Part shown: one piece after another, positions 18,918 to 27,427 of the stretch
How the letters are laid out: the number at the start of each line of letters is the position of its first letter
Position numbering within the stretch: position 1 is the stretch's first letter
Assembly (NCBI GenBank): GCA_023954475.1
Contig: JAMLHW010000003.1
Span: forward strand, 248,001-312,000
Direction: 5' to 3'
Length of the DNA stretch: 64,000 nucleotides
Source of the DNA: Anaerolineae bacterium
GTDB taxonomy: Bacteria; Chloroflexota; Anaerolineae; Promineifilales; Promineifilaceae
Made by a program: the position numbers and the translations under genes
Notes under the pieces: model-generated
The model's database searches: none
What the model saw: only the letters and a program-made list of their open reading frames with translations
What the model was told of the DNA's origin: nothing

Positions 18918-19979
18918 ATGGCATTTGTTTTGCTTACGGAGCAGCTAGTTTTGATCGTCAATGAACAGGGCCAACCACTCAAACAGGACGCATTGAAAAA
19001 ACGCCGCTGGTCATGGCTGCGTCTCTTTATCGGTGTGTTGCTGAGTGTTGGCGGCTTGTGGTTGGTGACGCGACAGGTCAGTTGGGATGCCTTTCTCGAT
19101 GCCGTAACATCGGCCGATGGGTTTCTCATTCTCCTGGCGCTGATCATTGTAATCGTCACAAGTGCGCTCAAGGCATGGCGTTGGCGTTTCATCTTCTACC
19201 CACCGGAACGAATGCCGTCCTACAAAGCCACATTCTGGGCTACCTATCTGGGGCAATTCATCAACAACACGCCGCTACGAGTCGGTGAACTGGCTCGTGC
19301 ATACACCTTGAGCAACGAAACCAACGTCAGCACAGCGCAGGCACTGGGCACAATTGTGGTCGAAAAATCACTCGACTTGCTCATGATGGTGTTTACACTG
19401 GCGCTGCTACTGGCATACGGATTGCTTCCAGGATTCATTGACAATCCCGGCCTGATTGCCCTGACCGCATTCGTGTTGATGGGATTGCTCTATGTGATAA
19501 CCTATCGTACCGACTTTGCCATCCGTACCGCCGTCTGGTTTGCAGCCATTTTTCCTGAGCGCATAGAGCGATTTATCGTACGATTGGCTACTTCGGGATT
19601 GAAAGGTCTGGCCGCGCTGCGCAACCCCCGGCTGACAGTTATCTTACTCGGCGCATCGATTATTATCGCGTTTTTGTCGGTGCTCGTGCCTTACCTTCTG
19701 TTCCTGGCGTTTGAACTGCCACTTGGTTTGGCGGAGGCTGCATTACTGCATCTGGCTCTGACGGTGAGCATCAATGTGCCTTCGACGCCGGGACGTATCG
19801 GCGTGTTTGAAGCGACCGTCTACATTGTATTAGCCTGGTTAGGGCTTGATAATGGGCCGTTGATTCTCGGTTATGCGCTGGTTTTTCATGTGGTAACGCT
19901 TCTGCCGCAGCTCGTATTTGGCGGTATTGCGGTTGCTCGCAGTAACTGGAATTGGCGCGATGCCAATTTTGTGGAGTAG
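18918..19979 (+). CDS. Lysylphosphatidylglycerol synthase-like (UPF0104/COG0392) membrane protein
   Basis: A 353-residue polytopic protein of the AglD/LPG-synthase transmembrane family. Diagnostic segments are ALKAWRWRFIF, TPLRVGELARAY and GTIVVEKSLDLLMM, then PSTPGRIGVFEA near the end. It has the membrane domain only, without a lysyltransferase domain. Family members often serve as lipid flippases or accessories to polyprenol-linked sugar assembly. It lies between the C25 operon and two other membrane proteins on the same strand. The ribosome-binding site is poor. Confidence 0.8.
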   Translation: MAFVLLTEQLVLIVNEQGQPLKQDALKKRRWSWLRLFIGVLLSVGGLWLVTRQVSWDAFLDAVTSADGFLILLALIIVIVTSALKAWRWRFIFYPPERMPSYKATFWATYLGQFINNTPLRVGELARAYTLSNETNVSTAQALGTIVVEKSLDLLMMVFTLALLLAYGLLPGFIDNPGLIALTAFVLMGLLYVITYRTDFAIRTAVWFAAIFPERIERFIVRLATSGLKGLAALRNPRLTVILLGASIIIAFLSVLVPYLLFLAFELPLGLAEAALLHLALTVSINVPSTPGRIGVFEATVYIVLAWLGLDNGPLILGYALVFHVVTLLPQLVFGGIAVARSNWNWRDANFVE

Positions 19980-19988
19980 GCGGCAGTG

Positions 19989-21425
19989 ATGCGACCTGAA
20001 ACAGCACCAGTTGCGATGAGAGTTGTTGACGACCCCGATCAAACCCGGCGTTCCGTGCTGTGGTGTGTGTGGGCACCGGTTTTGACCGGTACGATTGCGC
20101 TGTGCGTCTACAGTTTGACGGTCGCAGGCGATTTGTCGTGGGCTCATTTCAGCAGTGATGGTGGGGAGTTGATCACCGCTGCGGTAACGCTTGGCGTGCC
20201 GCATCCGCCCGGCTATCCGACCTATATTTTGCTCGGCAAAGTAATGTCGTACCTGCCGTTGGGCAATGTGGCATTGCGTTTCAATGTGCTTTCGGCACTG
20301 TGTACGGCTGTGGCGGCTGCTTTTGTCAGCGCAACGGCGTTACATTACCCGCGTCGTGACGATTTGCCGTTGTCACCAATCGTTGCCATGTCGGTTGGGT
20401 TGACCTTCGCCTTTGCGCCGCTGGTGTGGGGTCAGGCGCTGATTACCGAAGTGTACACGCTCAATCTGGCCGTGTTAGCCGCGTTGCTGTGGGCTTTGCT
20501 GGCGCAGCGTTCGCCGTGGTTGGTCGGTTTGCTCTGGGGGTTGAGTCTGACCACGCATTTGACGAGTGCGCTGATGCTGCCGCTGCTGCTATTGGTTCGG
20601 CCGATTAAAGAATGGGCGGCGTTGTTAGGTGGGGCGTGTATCGGTGTGCTGCCGTTTTTGCTGCTGCCGTTTCTGGCGCTGGGCGATAGTCCGGTGATTT
20701 GGGGTGACCCGACGACATTATCCGGTTGGTGGTGGTTGATTAGTGGTGCGTTATATCGGCCGAATCTCATCTCCCTGCCCATTGACGCACTCAGCAGCCG
20801 CTTGCCGCTCGCCATGGTCGGCCTGCTGCGTCAATTCGCATTCGTGGGCTGGTTGCTGCTGCCAATCGCCTTTACCCGGCGCAACCGCACACCTGTAGCC
20901 TGGCTTTTGCTGGGAACCGGTGCACTCTACGCCGTTTATACAATCATTTACAACAGTATTGACTACGTGCTGTTTTTTCTGCCGGGCATGCTGATTGCCG
21001 CGATTTTACTTACGCCAGGTATGCGCAAGCTAACCGTATGGTCATTGCTCTTGCCACTCTTGCTGCTTGCGCTACACTTTGGTTCGTTTAGCGAACGAAC
21101 CGACGACGTGCGCGGCGCGGTGCAGACCTTCATGGATTCAGCACCTCAGGACGCGTTGCTAGTGACAACCGGGGACGAAAACATCTTTTCACTCTGGTAT
21201 TTCCAGCATGTGGAAGGATGGCGACCCGATCTTGTCGTCGTCGATGCCAATTTGCTCGGTTTTGATTGGTATCGAAATCGTTTGGCAAAGCAATACCCGA
21301 CCGTGGTTGGACTGGAGCGCTATGACGTGGCCGCTTTTCAGGCAGCAAATGCCGAACGGCGTGTTGTTTGTCGCGGTAGCCTACACGCTGTCGGACAGAT
21401 GGATTGTAGTGAGGTTGCACGTTGA
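19989..21425 (+). CDS. DUF2723 membrane protein (protein O-mannosyltransferase-like)
   Basis: A 478-residue polytopic membrane protein. The first loop reads SSDGGELITAAVTLGVPHPPGYP, the hallmark of the DUF2723/TMEM260 family (GT-C fold); TMEM260 is known to O-mannosylate extracytoplasmic protein domains. A GTG at 19986 directly precedes the ATG and is an alternative start. The stop overlaps the TTG start of the DUF4012 gene by 4 bp, so the two are coupled. With Thr/Ser-rich secreted proteins on both sides, surface-protein O-glycosylation is a reasonable inference. Confidence 0.8.
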   Translation: MRPETAPVAMRVVDDPDQTRRSVLWCVWAPVLTGTIALCVYSLTVAGDLSWAHFSSDGGELITAAVTLGVPHPPGYPTYILLGKVMSYLPLGNVALRFNVLSALCTAVAAAFVSATALHYPRRDDLPLSPIVAMSVGLTFAFAPLVWGQALITEVYTLNLAVLAALLWALLAQRSPWLVGLLWGLSLTTHLTSALMLPLLLLVRPIKEWAALLGGACIGVLPFLLLPFLALGDSPVIWGDPTTLSGWWWLISGALYRPNLISLPIDALSSRLPLAMVGLLRQFAFVGWLLLPIAFTRRNRTPVAWLLLGTGALYAVYTIIYNSIDYVLFFLPGMLIAAILLTPGMRKLTVWSLLLPLLLLALHFGSFSERTDDVRGAVQTFMDSAPQDALLVTTGDENIFSLWYFQHVEGWRPDLVVVDANLLGFDWYRNRLAKQYPTVVGLERYDVAAFQAANAERRVVCRGSLHAVGQMDCSEVAR

Positions 21426-23407
21426 GTCAGAACGCGACTAAAAGTAATCGAACCGGTTGTTGGATTGGCCTGATTCTGCTGGCAGGATTTTTGCTGATTA
21501 TGGGCTGGCTGGGCTGGAAAGGATGGCGCACGTATACAGCGGTGCGCTCCTTGCAGGCGCGGCAAGCTCAAGTCGAAGAGCTGGCATCTGCCGGTTTGGA
21601 AGGCGTTGATTTGCAGGCGCTTGACGAGTTGGTGACGGGTTTGCGGCGCGATGTGGCAATTATCAAAGCAGAAACGGCGTTGTTTATGCCGTTGACGGCT
21701 TATCTGGGCTGGGTTCCCCAATATGGTCCGCTGCTGGTCGATGCGCCTCAGTGGCTGGAAATGGCGGATGCCGGTACGCTGGCGTTGGTTGATCTGTTTG
21801 CAGCGAGCCGACCGGTTATCGAACAGATGCAATCGGCCGAAAACAGAGACTTGCGCCAACTGATCGCCGCTTTGGATACCGTACAACCCGCGCTCGAACA
21901 GAGCAAACCGTACATAGAACGCATTGAGACCGCATACCGCGATATCGACAGTTGGCAGACACTGCCTGCCGGTCTGGATGCATTACAGGAACCGATCGAC
22001 ACCTTGCTCCCATTAGCGCCGGATGCGGTTGATCTGTTGGGTATTGTGCCGGAGCTGATGGGAATGGATGGTCCGCGCACGTATTTGCTGTTGGCGCAGA
22101 ATGAAGACGAACTGCGGGCGACCGGTGGCTTGATCAGCGGTATCGGTTTGCTGCGTGTTGAGGACGGCGCGATTCAGTCGCTGGAATTCATCGATTCTTA
22201 CGATGTGGATGATTTGCGCAACAAGCCGTACGATGCGCCGCCGCAGCCTTACGAGCAGTTTATGGGTATTCGCTTGCTCTTGATGCGCGACGCTAATTTC
22301 TGGCCGGATTTTCCCTATTCGGCCGAAAAAGCCGCTAACCTGTTTCGGTATGGGCAGGACGGAACATCGCCCATTGACGGCGTCATTGCGATAGACCAGG
22401 AATTCTTACGTGTTTTACTCGGTGTGACCGGCCCTGTTGCCGTTGCAGAACTCGACATGACCGTTGACGCGAACAACATCGTTGAGCAATTGCGTGCTGC
22501 TTACAATACAGATGGCGATGAAGAAGTCAGCGGTGAATGGTGGCAGCAGCGCAAATCATTTATGGCACCGGTAGCGACAGCCATTCAGGACAAAATATTC
22601 GACGATCCCGGTGCACTGAACATGCGCCAGTTACTTTTCGATGTGTTCGATTCGGGTAGAGGTAAGCATCTGCAACTGTACCTCACCGATCCCCAGGCTG
22701 CCGCAGTCGTAGCACGCATGGGCCTTGATGGGAGCTTGCCTGATCCAGATGGCGGTGACATCGTGCTGGTGCAGGATATGAATATGGGTTACAACAAGGT
22801 CAACGCCATTGTCGACCGACGCCTGCATTACGCGGTTGACCTCACGACTGACGTTCCCACTGCACAGATCGACGCAACTTATATGCATAATGGAACTGGT
22901 AACCGTGCTGATTGTGAACATTTCACGGCCTATGATACTGATAATCAGTATCAGGGCTTTTTTGATAATTGTTACTGGAATTATGTCCGTGTCTATGCGC
23001 CGACCGGATCGCAGTTACTAGAAGCGTCGTCTTATCCGGCACCGGCCGATTGGTTTGTTACCGGAGAAGCGTGGGACGGAGTCGCGGGTACGATTGAGGA
23101 TCCGTCGGGCTTGACAGTGTTCGACAATTTCCTGGTAGTGGAGCAGCAGCAATCGGCCGATACCTTTTTCCGCTATCAACTACCTGCGTCTGTGGTGCAG
23201 ACGCTGCCCGATGGGAGTAAACAATACCGGTTAATCGTCGTCAAACCTGCTGGTACGCGAGTAGAACCTGTTCAAGTACAGATCGCATTGCCGCAAGGGG
23301 CGACTGTTATTGACACCGATTCGGCCGATGCCACAATCGATGGCAATACGGTGGTGTTCGACTTTTTGCTGAGCAAAGATACGCCACTTTCCGTCCGGTA
23401 TCGGTAA
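21422..23407 (+). CDS. DUF4012 domain membrane-anchored protein
   Basis: A 661-residue protein with one N-terminal membrane helix (~13-33), a coiled-coil stretch (~40-210) and a large extracytoplasmic DUF4012 domain. Family signatures are YLLLAQNEDELRATGG and DANFWPDFPYSAEKAANLF, followed by PIDGVIAID. It starts with TTG inside the stop region of the DUF2723 gene (TTGA overlap), so translation is coupled. DUF4012 proteins are often found in exopolysaccharide or surface-glycan clusters; their activity is not established. Confidence 0.85.
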   Translation: MSQNATKSNRTGCWIGLILLAGFLLIMGWLGWKGWRTYTAVRSLQARQAQVEELASAGLEGVDLQALDELVTGLRRDVAIIKAETALFMPLTAYLGWVPQYGPLLVDAPQWLEMADAGTLALVDLFAASRPVIEQMQSAENRDLRQLIAALDTVQPALEQSKPYIERIETAYRDIDSWQTLPAGLDALQEPIDTLLPLAPDAVDLLGIVPELMGMDGPRTYLLLAQNEDELRATGGLISGIGLLRVEDGAIQSLEFIDSYDVDDLRNKPYDAPPQPYEQFMGIRLLLMRDANFWPDFPYSAEKAANLFRYGQDGTSPIDGVIAIDQEFLRVLLGVTGPVAVAELDMTVDANNIVEQLRAAYNTDGDEEVSGEWWQQRKSFMAPVATAIQDKIFDDPGALNMRQLLFDVFDSGRGKHLQLYLTDPQAAAVVARMGLDGSLPDPDGGDIVLVQDMNMGYNKVNAIVDRRLHYAVDLTTDVPTAQIDATYMHNGTGNRADCEHFTAYDTDNQYQGFFDNCYWNYVRVYAPTGSQLLEASSYPAPADWFVTGEAWDGVAGTIEDPSGLTVFDNFLVVEQQQSADTFFRYQLPASVVQTLPDGSKQYRLIVVKPAGTRVEPVQVQIALPQGATVIDTDSADATIDGNTVVFDFLLSKDTPLSVRYR

Positions 23408-23531
23408 ACCGTTGAGACGACATCGTAAAGTGACCGAAAAAGACCATCATTTTTCGTTTACATTTTTGTGCGCAGTCGTAACGCGTGCCTGATCTGCATC
23501 GAGCAGACTCACATTTCGAGAGGACGACATA

Positions 23532-24530
23532 ATGGTTAAACGATTGAGCTTTTTCACCATGTTAGCCGTGCTGTTAGCCGTATTGGCTTTGAGCAACCAG
23601 CCGTTGGCGGGACAAACAGTGCCTGAACCGACAGATACGCCAGTGCCTCCGGCAGCGACGAATACACCGCCACCAACCAACACGCCACTCCCGGCAGCAA
23701 CTAACACACCTCCGGCAGCTACAGCTACCCCGGTTCCGGGTGCAACAGCAACGCCGACGTCTGTACCAGCCGCATCAGCCACGGCAACACCGACTGCGGC
23801 GGCGACCGGGACACCGGTAGAGGAACCGGTTCTTACACCGAGTGTCGATGCAGCGCTGCCGGCCGATGCGTGTGCCGATGCCCCTGTCTTTGTTGTTGAG
23901 CAAGACGTTGCCGCCGTCAAGGCCGGTCCCAGTACATTGTACGCCACGACGACAACGTTGGATGAAGGTGCCGTGCGCACCATTGTTGGCCGCTATGCGT
24001 TCGGTGCATGGTGGCTGATCCGCCTCAATGCGACGACAACCGGCTGGATTGCTGATACCGATGGTATCGTCGTTGGGCGTACGGTCACCGTGCCGCTAGT
24101 CGCAGCACCTGCACGCAATGGCGCGACACCGACACCGGCAACGTCCTGGAATCCGACACCGAATCCGGATTGCATCGGTGTGCCGACGTCTACGCCTACC
24201 GCTACCCCAACCCCGACACCTGCGCCATCGGCTGCGGCGTCGGACAATACGCGTGGTGGTCAAGAAGATGAGATTGTCGTTGTGAGTGGTTCTGAACCGG
24301 AAGAGGATGCCCCAACTGCAACTGTGGTATCGACTCAGGCAATCTCGGATGTAACTGAGGAGTCGCCCACTGTAATCGAAAGCGATACCGCATCGCAAAA
24401 TACGCCTGTGCCACCTGCATCTGATGTCATAGCTGAAACGACGCCGATTTGGCCGTTGTTGATTGGCATCGGTTTGGTCGGTGCGGCTGTCGTCACGTTT
24501 ATTGTGGTACGGGCACGGGGCAGCGCATAA
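23532..24530 (+). CDS. Secreted Thr-Pro-rich protein with SH3-like domain and C-terminal membrane anchor
   Basis: A 332-residue protein: signal peptide (1-27), Thr-Pro-Ala repeats (~30-105), an SH3-like beta domain (~115-200) with AVKAGPSTLYATTTTL, WWLIRLNATTTGWI and a conserved Cys pair, a second Thr-Pro stretch, and a C-terminal membrane helix (~304-325) followed by RARGSA. It would display a small ligand- or glycan-binding domain at the cell surface. It follows the DUF4012 gene by 124 bp and is followed by a strong terminator, so it closes the surface region. Confidence 0.75.
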   Translation: MVKRLSFFTMLAVLLAVLALSNQPLAGQTVPEPTDTPVPPAATNTPPPTNTPLPAATNTPPAATATPVPGATATPTSVPAASATATPTAAATGTPVEEPVLTPSVDAALPADACADAPVFVVEQDVAAVKAGPSTLYATTTTLDEGAVRTIVGRYAFGAWWLIRLNATTTGWIADTDGIVVGRTVTVPLVAAPARNGATPTPATSWNPTPNPDCIGVPTSTPTATPTPTPAPSAAASDNTRGGQEDEIVVVSGSEPEEDAPTATVVSTQAISDVTEESPTVIESDTASQNTPVPPASDVIAETTPIWPLLIGIGLVGAAVVTFIVVRARGSA

Positions 24531-24563
24531 AATTCTGTTTCGGCCGATTTCCCTCTTCTATTG

Positions 24564-24597
24564 ACGGCAGATAGACAAGCGTTTATCTGCCGTTTTT
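24564..24597 (+). terminator. Rho-independent terminator closing the surface-protein region
   Basis: ACGGCAGATA (24564-24573) pairs perfectly with TATCTGCCGT (24584-24593) around a 10-nt loop, followed by a T run (24593-24597). Confidence 0.85.
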
Positions 24598-24634
24598 CTT
24601 ACCTCACTCTTACAAAATGCGGGTACGATCATAG

Positions 24635-24680
24635 GTTGAAAAAACAGATAACTACCAGAGCAGAAATCGTTTTTTTCAAC
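24635..24680. promoter_or_regulatory. Inverted repeat upstream of htpG
   Basis: GTTGAAAAAAC (24635-24645) and GTTTTTTTCAAC (24669-24680) form an inverted repeat with a 23-bp spacer, about 100 bp before the htpG start. It is neither the CIRCE element (TTAGCACTC-N9-GAGTGCTAA) nor a terminator of the upstream gene, which already has one. A heat-shock control site is possible but unproven. Confidence 0.35.
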
Positions 24681-24775
24681 TAAGACAAAATCCGGTTTCT
24701 TCGATCAGTTGTGGTAGTGTGACAATTGTAGTCGGCAGCATGCGGTTGTCGGCTTGGAACTACACTGGAGGAAAT

Positions 24776-26683
24776 ATGACCACACAAGCCCCTGAAGCTT
24801 ATCAATTCAAGGCTGAAATCAAACAATTGCTGCAAATTCTGGTGCATTCGTTGTACAAGGATCGCGATATTTTCCTGCGCGAACTGATTTCCAATGCATC
24901 CGATGCGTTGGCACGTATGCAGTTTGAACTATTGACCAATCAAGACGTGCACGACGCCGAAGCAGAGCTGGCGATCTGGCTGAAATCTGCCGAAGATGGT
25001 GACACGAAAACGCTGATTGTCAAGGACAGTGGCATCGGCATGACACATGACGAGATCGTGCGCAATCTGGGTACCATTGCCCAATCCGGTGCACGCGAAT
25101 TTTTGGCGACATTGCGCGACGGTGCAGCGACGCCGACCGATGTCATCGGCCAGTTTGGCGTCGGGTTCTACTCTGTGTTTATGGTTGCGGATGAAGTGCG
25201 CGTCGTCTCGCGCAGCTACCAACCTGATGCTGAGGCGGTCGCCTGGATTTCAGATGGTGGTGAGGATTTTCGCGTGGAATCGGCCGAAAAAGCCGACCGT
25301 GGCACCGAAATCCACATCAAACTGAAAAGCGACGCGAGCGAATTTGTCCAGTCGTTCAAACTGCGCGAAATCGTCAAAAAGCATTCTGACTTCGTCAGCT
25401 TCCCCATCTACATCGACGACAATGAAAAACAAGTCAACCAGCAGCAGTCACTGTGGCGCAAGCCGTCTCAGGACATTGAGCAAGAGGATTACAATAATTT
25501 TTACCAGCAGATGACGCTTGATTTTGAGCCGCCGCTGGCAACTGTGCACTTTTCCTCAGATGTGCCGGTCAACGTACGTGCCATGCTTTTTATACCGGCA
25601 AAGCGCGAACGCAACATGTTTTCACTGCGCAAAGAGCCGGGTCTCAAACTCTATTCCAATAACGTCCTGATTCAGGAATATAACACCGATTTGCTGCCCG
25701 AATGGCTCAACTTTGTCGATGGTGTGGTTGATTCGGAAGATTTGCCGCTCAACGTCAGCCGCGAAACCGTACACAACAACCGTTTGATGGCGCATTTGGG
25801 CAAAACGATTCGCAAGCGCGTGCTGCGTGAACTGGGTCGCCTGGCAGAAAATGAGCCGGAAAAATACGATCAATTTCTCGACCAGTACCAGTTCATTCTC
25901 AAGCAGGGCATTGCAATGGAGCCGCAAAGCAAGGACGAAATCGTGCCACTGCTGCGTTTTCAATCATCCAAATCTGATGGCGAGCGCATTGCACTGGACA
26001 CGTATGTGGAGCGGATGGGCGATGAGCAGGAGGCGATCTACTATGTGTTGGGCGACGATATACGCTCGGTAACGCACAGTCCGCACCTTGATCCGTTCAA
26101 GGCACGTGAGCTTGAAGTGCTCTATTTTGTCGATCCGATTGACCCGTTTATGGTGACGGCGCTGCTGGAGTACAAGGATAAGAAGCTGCAAGATGTCGCC
26201 GATGCCGGGCTGGAGTTGCCGGAACTGGATTCGGCCGAAACGGAGCCAGAACCCGAACTCGAGGAAAAAGAACGCAATTTGCTCGTCGGTCGCTTTGTAA
26301 CGACGTTGGGTGATCGCGTTACTGAAGTGCGTGAAACGAAGGTGCTGCGCGATAGCCCATTGCGCATTGTGCCGGCGGAAGACGGCATGAGCAGCGGTAT
26401 GCAGCGCATCTATCGTTACACCGATCAAAATTATGAGATTCCGAAGATGATCGTTGAGCTGAACGTGCGCCACCCCATTTTGGTCAATCTCGGCCATATG
26501 ATTGGAGCAGAGGAATCGGCCGAAGTCATTGACCTGACCATCGATCAGCTTTACGACAGTGCGCTGGTGCAAGAAGGATTGCATCCCAATCCGACCGCCA
26601 TGCTGCCGCGCATTCAACGCCTGATGGAATTGGCAACAGGCAATCAAGCCACCGGCGCTCTCACTGCCGGAGATGAAGCGTAA
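24776..26683 (+). CDS. htpG: Hsp90-family chaperone HtpG
   Basis: An ATP-dependent cytosolic chaperone of 635 residues. The N-terminal ATPase domain shows RELISNASDA, KDSGIGMT and GQFGVGFYSVF; the middle domain has the catalytic-loop region PLNVSRETV; the C-terminal dimerisation domain is complete. I start at 24776, after TGGAGGA; a longer frame from 24719 would add 19 residues not typical of the family. It has its own upstream region with an inverted repeat and is followed closely by a DUF1269 gene. Confidence 0.97.
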   Translation: MTTQAPEAYQFKAEIKQLLQILVHSLYKDRDIFLRELISNASDALARMQFELLTNQDVHDAEAELAIWLKSAEDGDTKTLIVKDSGIGMTHDEIVRNLGTIAQSGAREFLATLRDGAATPTDVIGQFGVGFYSVFMVADEVRVVSRSYQPDAEAVAWISDGGEDFRVESAEKADRGTEIHIKLKSDASEFVQSFKLREIVKKHSDFVSFPIYIDDNEKQVNQQQSLWRKPSQDIEQEDYNNFYQQMTLDFEPPLATVHFSSDVPVNVRAMLFIPAKRERNMFSLRKEPGLKLYSNNVLIQEYNTDLLPEWLNFVDGVVDSEDLPLNVSRETVHNNRLMAHLGKTIRKRVLRELGRLAENEPEKYDQFLDQYQFILKQGIAMEPQSKDEIVPLLRFQSSKSDGERIALDTYVERMGDEQEAIYYVLGDDIRSVTHSPHLDPFKARELEVLYFVDPIDPFMVTALLEYKDKKLQDVADAGLELPELDSAETEPEPELEEKERNLLVGRFVTTLGDRVTEVRETKVLRDSPLRIVPAEDGMSSGMQRIYRYTDQNYEIPKMIVELNVRHPILVNLGHMIGAEESAEVIDLTIDQLYDSALVQEGLHPNPTAMLPRIQRLMELATGNQATGALTAGDEA

Positions 26684-26684
26684 G

Positions 26685-26701
26685 TCGGGTTGCCAACCCG
26701 A
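26685..26701. other. Short perfect hairpin between htpG and the DUF1269 gene
   Basis: TCGGGTT-GCC-AACCCGA forms a 7-bp stem with a 3-nt loop directly after the htpG stop. There is no T run, so it is not a classical terminator; it could stabilise the htpG 3' end or partly reduce read-through. Confidence 0.4.
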
Positions 26702-26718
26702 TCTACAAGGGAGATAGC

Positions 26719-27210
26719 ATGTCAAACGTCATAATCGCCGGATTTGCCGGCGAACACACAGCGCAAGAGGTTTATACCGACTTGCTGAAAATGAAAAAGG
26801 CGCACGATATTGAGTTGGGGAACGCGGCAGTAGTCGCCCGTGATGCCGCTGGTGAAATCCACATCACGCGTACCGACAACTCGATTTGGGCCGGATTGGG
26901 GACGGCTGTCGTGGCCGGCACGCTGCTGGCCGTATCCGGCGTCGGCCTTGTTTTGGTTGGTATTGGAGCGGTCGGCAGCGGGATGCTGGTCGACAAAGGG
27001 TTGCATCCGGATATTTCGTTTGATTTTCTCAATGAAGCGAACGCCATGCTCACGGAAAACGATACGTCAGCGGTGGTGATTTTGGAGAAAAAGGAGATTC
27101 CGCAGCCCATTATCGACTTGCTCAAAGAGCGCGGTGGCCGAATTCTGAAGACAACGTTATCGGCCGAAGCGGAGGCTGAACTCAAACACGCCCTGGAAGA
27201 AAGCGCGTAG
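26719..27210 (+). CDS. DUF1269 membrane protein
   Basis: A 163-residue protein with a ferredoxin-like N-terminal region (residues ~1-55, VIIAGFAGEHTAQEVYTDLL), a Gly-rich hydrophobic hairpin (~60-90, AGTLLAVSGVGLVLVGIGAV) and a soluble C-terminus (GRILKTTLSAEAE). This is the arrangement of DUF1269 proteins, which have no firmly known function. GGGAG precedes the start. It lies 35 bp downstream of htpG and is followed by a terminator, so the two may be cotranscribed. Confidence 0.75.
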   Translation: MSNVIIAGFAGEHTAQEVYTDLLKMKKAHDIELGNAAVVARDAAGEIHITRTDNSIWAGLGTAVVAGTLLAVSGVGLVLVGIGAVGSGMLVDKGLHPDISFDFLNEANAMLTENDTSAVVILEKKEIPQPIIDLLKERGGRILKTTLSAEAEAELKHALEESA

Positions 27211-27234
27211 TTGTTGCTTGACGGCAACACAAAG

Positions 27235-27267
27235 AAACCTCCGATTTCGGCCGAAGTCGGAGGTTTT
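27235..27267 (+). terminator. Terminator after the DUF1269 gene, with the iterated palindrome in its loop
   Basis: AAACCTCCGA (27235-27244) pairs with TCGGAGGTTT (27257-27266), followed by TTTT. The 12-nt loop contains TTCGGCCGAA, which is itself self-complementary and would extend the hairpin. On the minus strand the stem also has a downstream U-rich stretch. Confidence 0.75.
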
Positions 27268-27427
27268 GCGTTTATTAGAAGCCATACCAAAACGACCTGT
27301 CCTCTGAACATGAGCATGCTGTCGGTGAAATCAGGCGTTCATCGCGAATTCAGTGGGTTGGACGGATAAAACGGAAGAAACCAACGAATTCAAAGCGCCT
27401 AATCAGTGAATATTTGCCCGCGTTGCA

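Noticed and set aside
24635-24680. CIRCE/HrcA operator for htpG
   Set aside because: The inverted repeat does not match TTAGCACTC-N9-GAGTGCTAA.
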